Below, one piece after another: positions 1 through 10,490 of a stretch of DNA of 64,000 bases. The position numbers and the translations under genes were made by a program. Source of the DNA: Polytrichum commune (lineage: Eukaryota > Streptophyta > Polytrichopsida > Polytrichales > Polytrichaceae); the NCBI GenBank assembly GCA_950295325.1, contig OX485808.1:2422501-2486500 (forward strand). Direction: 5' to 3'. Each line of letters starts with the position of its first letter. Position 1 is the stretch's first letter. Below the pieces are notes generated by a model. The model saw nothing but the letters and a program-made list of their open reading frames with translations, was not told where the DNA came from and did no database searches.

Positions 1-1080
1 CTTTATACTTTATATAATATATACATAAAATAAAATAAAATAGACTTTATATAATATATAAAGTATATAATATGTATGCCCTTGTTGTAAATTCTTGGAT
101 GGGTTCCAATGTTTCATAGGGCATGATATATCTACATTGCCAAGAAACAATAAAATACCCTAATTCTATGTATATTTTGTACCCCATAGTCATAACTTAT
201 ATCCATGTTGTGCATTCATGTGTTACAAGTACAATATATCATTCCCTGGGCATAGATCATGCTAGGATACTATCAATTATACCACCACAATCAGTTCACC
301 ATCTCAATGCCTCATAAGTCATTGAATGCTTTTGGATTTTGGTATCAAAAGTCTTGTTGTTCTTGTAGAATTCATCTTTAAATTAGACTACCAAATCTCC
401 TATTACAAATTCCCTTGGAGGGGCCACTTATAGGCCTTAAAAACCCAAGATAAATTGTGTATCACTGTGAAAATATTACCTCTAATATTATATCTTTAAG
501 GATATAAATTATGCTTACAACTACAAAATTAAATATAGGCTCATGCATGTATGTTATCAACAAATCAAATATATAAACCATGTGCCTAATAAGTTTAAAG
601 AAAATTTCAAATCTTCCAGAATTTAGGTTTACAATTAAGTATATAACTTTCAACACCGAAACCCTAGAGGCCCTAGTGTATGGTGGCATATGTATTCCAT
701 GCATGTAGAGATTTTTAAGTTAAAGAATAATCTCCTTTATATAACCCTTGTGAGTTGGTACAACTACATTGTGTGCGCTTACCAATTCACACATTTACAA
801 TTGAGGAGATTACTCAAGTGCACATGTCAACCAACTTATCATGGTGCGTCTATGGGATGAAGTTTATACAAATTTGTGCCAACTTGCAATGTCATTGTGG
901 CCAATGCAATTATGAGATTATAGTGTCAAAGTGTACCATGAAATGATTAGTTGGGTCATAGGTCCACATTTCAATGCATTGTCACTCGTGACATATGTTT
1001 ATCATGGAAAAAAAACTACATCAATGTTCAAAATGGAATTTATCCCTGGAAAGATAAGCTGGCCAGATTTACCTAAGGTA
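1..1080. other. AT-rich intergenic DNA, no gene seen
   Basis: Very AT-rich at the left edge (TATA/ATAA-rich first 80 bases). Open frames are short, lack codon character and have no recognisable motif. I see no gene or clear repeat here. Confidence 0.5.
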
Positions 1081-1153
1081 CGGCTTAGTAGGACTCGAAC
1101 CTACAATATCACCGTTATGAGCGGTGCGTTTGAACCAATTAAACTATAAGCCC
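1081..1153 (-). tRNA. trnI-CAU: mitochondrial-type tRNA-Ile(CAU) copy (NUMT)
   Basis: The minus strand folds as a tRNA: acceptor arm GGGCTTA pairs with TAAGCC, the anticodon stem CACCG/CGGTG encloses the loop CTCATAA with anticodon CAT, and the T arm carries the GGTTCGAGTCC signature. The sequence closely resembles, from memory, the plant mitochondrial trnI whose C34 is modified to lysidine so that it reads AUA. The first acceptor pair is broken (G1 opposite G72), and the flanks do not look mitochondrial. It is therefore best read as a mitochondrial fragment or retro-copied tRNA in nuclear DNA. Whether it is transcribed is unknown; without the organellar lysidine enzyme it would be expected to read AUG. 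Confidence 0.8.
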
Positions 1154-2992
1154 TTTAGATATAGTCATAAAAGCATGCTTAATAATATTATGGCATGATT
1201 TTAATTTGGTTGTCACTCAAAATCCTACATGGACTCAAGATATTTTAACATTTTGAATGGCTGACATAGTAACATTGTCATACCTACAAACCTTTGCTCT
1301 CTACAATATCCCTCCCTATGACATGTACGATGTACGCGACTTGTCCAATTTATGGCCCTTTATGTGCACCCATGTCGTTAGGTACAACCAACATAGAATG
1401 CATCCCCCAGGGACATTCCAAATGCAATTCTCAAAGGCTTTGGCAATTCCCAAAACCGGATTAATTTTGATGTGCCTATCTTAGACCTAAGGGTTGCTTT
1501 ACACACCTAAAACTTGTTGTGAACGATGTGTAGTACTATGTGAAAAATGGTTCAATGGGCCTTTTTAGTGGTCAAACTCATGAGGCCACAATGAAAGAAG
1601 TCACATCATATACATATAGGGCCTATCTACTATTTTAAAGTGTCTATGAAATATGTTGCGGTCCCTCAACATGGTGCACTTTCACTTTTACACTAGGCTT
1701 AAGGGCCCATCAATTGCAAAATTGGAATTCTATTTCCCGTAGAACAACCTTTGCATGATTCTCAAGGCCCCTTAGATCTTCATGGTCACAGCTCTTAGTC
1801 CGTGTATAAAGCGGCCCTAACTACACTATACACATAGATTGTATTTAGTGTCACCGATGCTATTTGTCTTGCTCAATCCTAATCTTAAACCCCGTGTGTA
1901 GCATCACCAACACTAAACGTAAACCTAACATTATTTGTCATTCCTTGTAAAAAGATTGAGCATTATAAATTTACAATGTTGCAATTACTGTCACTTACGA
2001 AGTAAATTTTCATTTTCATTTCAGAGATAGAATACAAAACATAGTAAACTTAAAGTGGATGAAGTAAAAGTAAGATGACAATCCTTATAGACAATACTTC
2101 ATAGGAAGTGTGATTAGAAAAGCTACCACAGTGACATAACATACAATATGACACTTAATACAATGCCATGGTGCTCAAATACTTCTATTTCATGCATCAA
2201 GCACATCCTCTTCTCATGCTCCCTGCATGCCCATGCAGCATCATGACCCACCAAATAAAGCTTTCCATCTCACACACCTAAATCTCGGGCAATTCCGTAA
2301 ATGGGTTTTAAATCAACGTGCGTTTTAATCATCCATGGTAACATAATTTTAGCACGGTCTATCCATCCTTAGTTCCGTATCTCAAATGCCCCGATAACTG
2401 TTTGTTTTTCGGTTCATTAGGGTTTAGGGTTCTTTTTGTATCACAACAATTTCGTTGTGAAATGATGCCCCAAGTTCACCTCTCAAAATGAATATCCAAA
2501 GAAGTTTTGAATTTTTTTGAAGAATTGAGAATTGGATTACTATGCGTCCAACCACACATGGGTGCTATGATAATCAAATAAAGATCGAACGTGACCGTAT
2601 TGGGACTGCATAGAAGTGTATTTAATTCATTCATGATAGTGTTCCTAATTTTATTGGTTATTCATGTGCATCATTGGTCTTGTGGAAATGACACCCGGGG
2701 GGGGGGTGTGGACTCTTCATTAGAGAGAAAGAAAAAGAAAAGAAAAGAAAAAATAACGTCAGAGTCTGATACCATGACATGCGATGTTTGTTCAATGCCT
2801 CCCTCTCATGTTTGCGTGAGCATGAGAGTGGGGGCGGCTTAGTGCCTATTTTCATAGGTGGACCGTGTGGTTAGTGTTAGGGCTATGTGTTCTATGTTAG
2901 TTTTGGGTGTTAGTGTTAGTAAGTGTGTTTAGTCAAGTGAGACCGGGGCTTGTTCTTTTCTAATCTCCTTTGTTTAGGACTACCGTACGTTA
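1154..2992. other. intergenic DNA with repeat fragments
   Basis: No gene is supported. Two repeats lie inside: 1,848-2,150 (shared with 53.1 kb) and a CATGCATG-rich stretch at about 2,190-2,265 that recurs at 8,418-8,490 and 9,085-9,170. There is a G homopolymer at about 2,698-2,707 and a single TTTAGGG-like motif near 2,422. Confidence 0.5.
1848..2150 (+). repeat. dispersed repeat, partner at 53.1 kb
   Basis: About 300 bp beginning TAGTGTCACCGAT recur in direct orientation at about 53,116-53,455 with small indels. Shared blocks include TTACAATGTTGCAATTAC and AAACTTAAAGTGGATGAA. No coding potential is seen; I infer a short non-autonomous element or part of one. Confidence 0.65.
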
Positions 2993-3386
2993 GAGCATCC
3001 TCAGTCGGTCTAGGTAAAGCTCACTGCAAACCAAGACCTATCTTGCTTAAAATTGCTCAAAATTTAGAGGGAGTGCACCAAATCTTGCTTAAAAATGGAT
3101 AGATCCTCCCACACTCCCTCTAAATGTCAAAAATTTGGAGGGAGTGTGGGAGAATCTTTCCATTTAAAGCAAGATTTGGTGCACTCCCTCTAAATTTTGA
3201 AAATGTGGTGTTTTCAATGAGGGATTTCACCTACGTCAAATTTTTACAATTCTTTGTTCTTGAGAAATATCTCACGTTTATTTAGGTGCGCTTCTAATGA
3301 TGGTAAATTCAGTTTCTAATTTTAGGTCAGTCAAAAGATAGGTTTTGGTTTGCAGTGAGCTTTACCTAGACCGACTGAGGATGCTC
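2993..3386. mobile_element. 394-bp fold-back MITE with TTA target duplication
   Basis: The ends are perfect inverted repeats of about 42 bp starting GAGCATCCTCAGTCGGTCTA, continuing to about 52 bp with one mismatch. They are flanked by TTA at 2,990-2,992 and 3,387-3,389. The middle (about 3,053-3,205) is a second inverted repeat, so most of the element can fold into one hairpin. TTA/TAA target duplications and no coding capacity fit a Tourist-like (PIF/Harbinger) MITE; the family call is inference from the duplication size. Confidence 0.85.
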
Positions 3387-3390
3387 TTAA

Positions 3391-4311
3391 GGGCAGCTTC
3401 GACACATGTTAGCCGAATAATTAATTAAAGTTCAAAAAGTAGGTTCGGCACCTAAAAATAGTAAATTCACATTTTCGGCAATTTTCTCTTTTAATTTTTA
3501 AAAATTCAGCCTAAATTCATTTTAAATTTTCTATTTAAGCTTATATCTTGTACATCTCTCTTGCATTGAATGACAAGTAAGATGTGAGTGAAGAGTTGAG
3601 AATGCTCTGTGCTTTATGCAAGTAGAGTGGAGTTGTGTTCAACAATGCATATGGGATATGTAAACTTTGAGGTGAAGCACCGAGTTAGACTTCATTTTTA
3701 TAACACGCATAACTTTTGCATAGAGTCTTCAAATGACATAAAATTTCTTGGAGGTGAAAGATTACTTGATTTCTAAACTTTTCTTAGACCAACAAAATTC
3801 CAAAAAAGTTGATCTTCTATGCACAAATGAGCTCCGAAAAACTGTTATGAACGCATTTTAATTTTTTGATCTTTACACGGCTGCAATGTTTTGTCCATAT
3901 CTTTTGCATAAAGACTTATTTTGACACAAAACTTGTTGGAGGTGGAAGAAGGATTGATTTCTCAACTTTTGTTAGTTGGACAAAATTCTATAAAACTTCA
4001 TCTTCTATGCTCAATTGGACTCCAAAAATTTGTGTACAACACATTTGAAAAGCCTCACCTAGAGTCTTGCTACTTCTTAACCCATATTCTTTGTGGACTA
4101 ATGTAAGTGAGCTTGATTACAAAAGGAGCACCTTCTCTCTTTCAAAATTCACATATGCTTCCATTGTAAGTAAAACTCTAGTGAGAAGTAAAAATTTCTT
4201 ACTTTTTGGCAATTTTGAAAAATAATTAATTTTATATTCGGCAAAAAATGCCAATAATTTTCCAAAATTTTCGGAATCTATTTTTAGAATTATTTTGTGC
4301 CGAACCTGCCC
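3391..4311. mobile_element. 921-bp TIR element in TTAA
   Basis: The ends read GGGCAGCTTCGACAC and, inverted, GGGCAGGTTCGGCAC, flanked on both sides by TTAA (3,387-3,390 and 4,312-4,315). The interior is AT-rich with no convincing ORF; 3.7-4.1 kb holds two loosely similar segments (cataactttTGCATA-type). A TTAA target is typical of piggyBac-like and Kolobok elements; which of these is not decidable here. Confidence 0.65.
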
Positions 4312-4316
4312 TTAAC

Positions 4317-7300
4317 GTACGGTACGTGTGTTAGGTACCTTACACCAAGTTTGGAGAAGGCTTTCACTACCTTATGGATTTTGGAGTTGGAGATTTGTAG
4401 GTCTTGGAGGAGTTTAATAGTTGTTGTATGTATAGTGCCCCTTATTTTTGCGGTGATTATAATGGGTGGTAGTGCTATCCACCCTAGTCGGGATAGGAGC
4501 GGGTGGAGGATGGCATATTTATCAAGTTTTCAGTTGGTGGTTTTTGCGGGGAATCTATCGTTGTAGTAAATGAATTCAAACATTTGTACTTTGAGGTCTG
4601 GACTGGGTGTGAAGGGTGGTTTATTTGTAGGTGGGGTTCCTAAGATGCATAATATAACGGGTCTAAGTCGAGTTGGGCATTTATATCATGATGGATAACA
4701 TGTGCATGGGAGTAGCCATGAGGGTATGGTGTTCTCAGGTGTGCGGTCTTTAATGTTACCAATGTCAATTAGGGTAAAGCAACATGCTGTGGGGTGGGCT
4801 AGTAGTGTGTTCGCTACTGTGCGTACTGCTTTATTGTGTTGGTTTATCCTGAGATTGTTTATGTGTTTATTACAACAATGTGATAGTAAGTGGAGGCATG
4901 TCTTATTTTGATGGGATGTACATAGGTTACATGTTGGGGATATGTCTTGTTTGAGGATGTGTTTTTCTTGGTAGTTCCCTAAGTATCTTCCATATCTAAA
5001 TGTGTTTGTTTGTGTTATTTGCGCATAGGTAATCCAGGTTGCATCCCATAATAGATTTGACCATTTTATGTGTATGTTTGTGTTGGAGAGACACTTGTCT
5101 ATATAGGGTATTGTATTTTTTGCATGGGAGATGAGTGCGCTTACATATTCTTTTTCTATGTAGTTTTTTCCAGGTTGTGGACTGATCCATCATGTTGTGT
5201 GGATGTAGGAGGGATAGATGGCCAATACGATGTCTGATGGCCGATGAGGTGGAAAGGAGTTTCTACAATGCGGGGTTGTTATGCTCTTTGTTTGGCCAAT
5301 TTATCAGCCAACTTTTCTAATGATGTTTGTGTAAGCTCTGACTTTGCGGGTGGTGATATTTTGGTGCGAGGTTTTTAGTGTATTTACTATTTGGGTTATG
5401 AGGAGCTTATTTGGCTGATTATATTGGGAGGATGGGTTTCTTATGTGGTTGAGGAGAAGATATATGTTGTTGAGGCTCTATGTGAATATGAATGTATCTG
5501 TTGGGAGCGTTTTCGTGTGTTCCGTGGCTATCAAGTGTGTGTATAATTTTGCTCCTGAGAATATTAGGTTATCTGGTTAGGTGAGGAATAATATCGACTT
5601 GTAGTGGTCCATTGAAAATTCCAACTCTTGCAATGTCGCCTTTTCGTTTTCCATCCAGTGGTGTGAATGAGCCATATGTATAGTAGGATTAGGCGGGTGG
5701 GAAGCATAAGGGGGAGGATTGATATTACGGTTGGTGGGAAGGGGGGGGGGGGGTGTTAGGCTATGTGCCATGCTTTAGGATTTTGATGTATGTTCTATTT
5801 GTATGGGGGATGGGTGTGATGGGGTAGGTGCTGCAAGTGGGAAGGAGTGTTGTAGGAAGTTGTTGGAGAAGGTGGGTATTTGTGGTGTGGTGTGTGTGTG
5901 TGGGAGAGTTTTAAAATGGAGGTGACTAGGGATTCTTTGTTATTGTAGTATGCGGGGAATGACAATGTTTTGGTATATTGTAAAGTGAGGGGTGGGATGG
6001 TAATTATAGATGTTACATGTGGTTGTTGAAACGGGTTGGTTGGTTTGTTTGTCCAATCATCATGTGTGATGGTAATAATTGTAGTGGAGTTGTGATTGGT
6101 GTATGCGGCTAGTCTTGCCCATTTGATGATATTTGGGAGTAGGTCCATGGTTGTTATATGAGCATACCCACATCCATTCCATTGAGTGGAGAAGGCTAGG
6201 CCTAGTGATTTATTTATTTATAGCCCATTTTACGGATTGGACAAATCATATTCCTAGGTATGTGCATGGGTTGTTTGTGAGAGGATGAGGAGTTGTTGTT
6301 GTTGTTGTTGTTTATAGTTAAGGTTTGGGGTTTTTCGGTATGTGGTACATGCAAGGGGTTGTGGTTTTGATTTGTTGGGACATCCTATGACTACACATTT
6401 GGTTATGCCTAGTTCTACGTGTGCCCAATTAGAGTATTGTCTTAGTTTGTTGAGTTGGGGTTGTATGTGTTTTATGTTGTCGGTGAGGATGCCTAGGTTG
6501 CTGGCGTAGGTTGTAATTGTGATACTATTTGGTAAGGTGCTAAAGTGATATCCTACTTGTTCTTTCTCTAACCATCTAAGTAAGGGTTCTAAGAAGTTGA
6601 TGAATAAGTATGGACTCAAGGTGTCTCCTTAGATGGTTCCATGGCTGATTTGAATGTGTGTTGTTGTTGTTGTTGTTGTCGTCGTTGTAAAGTGTGTTGA
6701 TTCGGCTGTTGTTGAGGTTGTGGATGTGAGGGGCCCGATGGATAAGTAACGGTTTAATATTGATCGTGAGACTTCATTAGTGGAATGTCGGGCGGAATGG
6801 CCTTTGGGGAGGGTTTTGGTAGTCTGATTCATGTCTATAGGGATGCGGGTCATCCAATAGGTTGTCGAACATGTTGTGGTCAAGGTTGTACTGAGTGGAG
6901 AAGTCCTTAGTATCACTATATTCGTTAATTTGAGACTTTCTCTTGTCTCAAATTAATATATGGACCACAACAACATTGTCTAATGTTTGGGTCGTCCTAC
7001 CTAAACCATCTTGCTATGAGTTCTTAATAAGATTCTTGATATGAACACCCGCTTCAAAGTATTTGCATCTTACAACATTCTCCAATATATGTGTGATTTT
7101 ATCCGTGTTCTTATATTTGTAACTGTCTTAAAATGCCAAAAAAATCCCAAATTAACAAATATAAGTGTTTGTGATGATGTTAAGGCCGGAAGTGGCAAGT
7201 GCACATCTCTATCTTGATCTTAAACGTTCTAGTTGTAGATTGGTAGGCTTGGTAATGGTGTTTTGGTTGCTAGGTTTATTAGCATTTGTATGAGATTGAG

Positions 7301-7960
7301 GGTGGCAGTGTGTGGGTGGAAGGAGTGGTGATCCGTATCAACTGGGTGGCGGTTTTGATGCCATGTAGGGGTTAAGGTTGTGTGTTTACTGTGTCTGCGT
7401 TGATTTGTTGTATTTTGTTTGGTTTTTTTTAGTTTTGGAGGATGCCTTGCTATGCTATGAGATGGTTTGCAAAGTGTGCGCTTGAGAGTGGTGTCTTGAC
7501 AAGGTGTGAGATGCTTTTTGGTAGGAGCGAGGAGGTTGGTGTGCTAGGTTGTGGTGTTGGTTTTGTTTGTATCAGTTGGCATTTTTCTTCTTTCTAATGT
7601 AGTCATTATGATTGTTTTATTTTTGAGATGTGGGAATTTTTTGTTGTGTATGGGCCGGTGTTACTGATCTTGGTGGTGGCTTGTGTAGGTTGTGGTTGCA
7701 AGAGGTGGGCTTCTTTTTGGAGTTCGATGTGGGACCATTGGTTTCATTAGGATTTGTTCTTGAGTAAGGGTTAGGTGTAGGAGCAGCTGGGGGCAGTGTA
7801 TTTTGTAGTGAGTGTGAAGATTATTGTTGAATAGCTTCGGGAGCTTATTTACAGTTTGAGAAGATGCATATTGGTTTAGATCCTTGTTGTTGTTTGGTGG
7901 TGGAGATTTTGTTGAGATGATGGGGTTGGTGCCTGGTGGAAGGGAGATTGGTGGCAAGCT
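4317..7960 (-). pseudogene. degenerate LINE (non-LTR retrotransposon) ORF2 remnant
   Basis: Read on the minus strand, 6,632-6,254 encodes reverse-transcriptase sequence (GDTLSPYLFINFLEPLLRWL, the RT domain's QG-x-LSP-x-LF block). It is preceded by an in-frame stop where Q is expected, and the catalytic YADD is changed to YASN. Further on, about 5,190-4,870 in another frame reads as a continuous C-terminal segment with a zinc knuckle (CNLC...HLLSHC). Similar reading continues to about 4,320 with a further stop. The upstream stretch to about 7,960 is proline/threonine-rich and lower confidence. Frameshifts and stops make it dead. It abuts the TTAA element on its 3' side, and the 5' boundary is uncertain. 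Confidence 0.7.
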
Positions 7961-8910
7961 TGGTGGTGCAGTTCTTCTTCTTCTTCTTTGAAAATATCAA
8001 TGACATGAATGGGTGACTATGAAATAAAACCCTTTATATAAAAGAAAGTTATGAAGAAGGACATAGCATGAACTAGCATACCTTTAGTACTATGCACCAT
8101 TAGTACGATGATACTACATATGAATCATGAACTTGAGCACATCTATTATCATTTTTCTCTTTAAACCTTAAGATTCCCTTTTGCACATCTAGCTCTCCTT
8201 TAAATTCTGAATAGAGGACCCCCCCCTTTTCCAGCAAATGAGAAACAACCATGGCACCCATTTCATTGATTATAATTTGTGTTGGTCATGACGAGTTTCT
8301 CTTAGCCTAATCTTTAACTACTTGCAAATAAAAGAAAAGAAAATAAAACAACTACATGTATGAATATTGTGGAATATCTAAAAGTCTAGTTTTACTTGAA
8401 TCTCAGTTATCATTTAATGCCATGCATCATGCACATTCCCCTCGTGCTCCATGCATGCCATGCATCATGATGACCCACCATGCATCCAATAAATAATTTA
8501 GTTCTAAGTGGTCTAGACTACTTATTACCACACATGATCATCCACTTCACTACCAAAGCTGAATTACCAATTTCATAATGAATTTAAGTGTGTGCATAAG
8601 TGCTTAACCAACCGTGGTACTCCGATAGTGTGCTATCTCCAACATCTTAGTAACCATTTGAATTGGGATTAAGGTTTTAATATACGTCTTGCTCTTCTAT
8701 ATAAACTCCTTGAGTTCAAGTGAAATGATGCCTTAGGTCTAAGGCCTCCCACATGAATCCCCATCTACTGGTCCAAGAAGTTTCAAAAAACTCAGGCTAC
8801 TCATTTTGAGTTATTCTTCACCCAACCTATTATCAGCCTACGGTACATTACAAAACTAATCATCAAAACCTACACCATATTAGGCATCATATAATATAGA
8901 TTGAATTGCC
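7961..8910. other. intergenic, repeat-bearing
   Basis: No gene is seen. It carries a C homopolymer at about 8,220 and a CATGCATC-rich stretch at 8,418-8,490 that belongs to the repeat also found at 2,190 and 9,085. Confidence 0.45.
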
Positions 8911-9058
8911 CATAACATTGTTCAAATCCATAATAGTGTCTTGTGGGACTGAAAATATTCCATGGAATATTCCTCACATTCAATTTGAATGTGGAAAATA
9001 TTATGTGGAATACTGCCAGTCCCACATAACACTGTTATGGATCTGAATAATGTTATGC
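8911..9058. mobile_element. 148-bp fold-back element
   Basis: The left arm (about 8,911-8,972: ATAACATTGTTCAAATCCAT...) and right arm (about 8,996-9,058) are inverted copies with a few mismatches, separated by a short loop, and form a long hairpin. A half copy lies at about 28,218-28,275, just outside the left end of the giant element. It has no coding capacity and is best read as a small MITE. Confidence 0.65.
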
Positions 9059-9189
9059 TGCATGCATGGGCTAACAATCAACAAATTCATGCATCATGCA
9101 TGCACATCCTCCTCTCATGCTCCATGCATGCCCCATGCACCAACATACAAAATGATGACCATCCATCCATTCAAACTCCCCATGCATGT

Positions 9190-10490
9190 ACGTAGCTGGC
9201 CACATATAATCTAGCTCTCCTCCATCTCCACAACCATTTACACCTCATCGATGCACACATCAATCCCAATTCCCTCCCAACCATGAGAGAATCCTCTTCA
9301 CTGTTCCATCCCCTGCTACAATTCACACACAATTTGTATGACACTACCTAATATCTAACTTAACTTCTCGCTTGCAAGTTACAGTTAACGAACTGAGTAG
9401 TTAATTAAGTCATCAAAAACATCATCAAAATTTCAAAAACATCATCACCGGTGACCACCGCTAACTTAATTGCTGCTGCAGGCATTCATCATCATCATCA
9501 TTGATCATCGCCAGCTTCCTGCAGCTGTCAAGTTCCAACCCACCACCATGCGTGGACAAGTACTAGTGCTTCGTACGCGTCATCTCTGATCAACTAGTCA
9601 TCAAGACTGTCGATGCTAATCCGCTGTCAGACAGTCCGATCCATTGACAGTTAATCTCCTTCCCACACATCCCACACTGCTGCACCCTGATTCTGATTAT
9701 CCAGACACAGAATTTGCCAGCAATAGTACTGGTGGGTTTGATCATCAACAGATGTCATGCAGATATGCTGATCATCCTGACTCATAACAGTGAGCACATA
9801 ATATGATTACCCTCAGGTATGTGGGTGTTATTTGATCCTCACCGAACCAGGTACGTATCAAATGCAGGGGTCCGATTAAGAAAACGAGCCACTTAAGACC
9901 CATCTACCTTAGACTTTGTCATCTGAGAAATGAGCAGGGGTGAGGGTTATGTGGTGATCATGTCAGAGTGATCATGACCATGAATTGCTGCCTGCGTGTC
10001 AGGCCAACCTTGGTTTGGTTTTATCTCGTGATTCACAGATCGGCCACATTACAGTACTACGATTGACAAGATCCCAGTACACAAGAAAGTAGAAATATCT
10101 TCTTGAATCAATCGGAGGCTTAGTGCAGCTGGGGGCTTGCTGCAGGGGCTGATCGGTTGCGAAGAAACTCGATCTTGTGGACTAAGTTGTAGCTGTAGTA
10201 GCTGTGTTGGTGACAATATTGGTGCAAGTTTGGGGGTGTGGTGGCGGTGTTGGGAGTTTGAGGAGTTTTGGGTGTTTTTGGGGTTATGAGGGTTCGGCGG
10301 TAGAGAGGGTTGAGAAGGAGGAGGTTTTTGGTGCAAGTTTGGGGGTGTGGTGGTGGTGGTGTTGGGCGTTTTGGATGTTTTGGGTGTTTTATTGGTCAAT
10401 GGATTAGGCAGTGGAGAGGGTTGAGAAGGAGGTTTTTGTTTTGTTTTGTTTTGTTTTGTTTTGGTTTGGTTTGGTTTGGTGGTGTAGGAT
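9190..10490 (+). promoter_or_regulatory. upstream/5' leader region of the H+-ATPase gene
   Basis: This is 1.3 kb immediately upstream of the ATPase ATG with no convincing coding frame. CATGCATG (RY-type) motifs occur just before it, and a pyrimidine-rich stretch at about 9,205-9,260 follows an AT-rich CATATAAT, a possible but weak core promoter. The T/G-rich tract ending GGTGTAG at 10,487 just before GATATGG resembles a 3' splice site, so a 5'-UTR intron is plausible. The exact start of transcription cannot be set from sequence. Confidence 0.35.
10219..10438 (+). repeat. tandem pair of about 110-bp G-rich repeats
   Basis: Two adjacent copies both begin GGTGCAAGTTTGGGGGTGTG (near 10,220 and 10,330) and both end with GAGAGGGTTGAGAAGGAGG. 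They are followed by (TTTTG)n and (GGTTT)n tracts up to the start codon. The open frames seen across them on both strands are repeat artefacts. Confidence 0.75.

Noticed and set aside
2591-2855. Overlapping ORFs on both strands around the G run
   Set aside because: Driven by homopurine sequence; no codon character.
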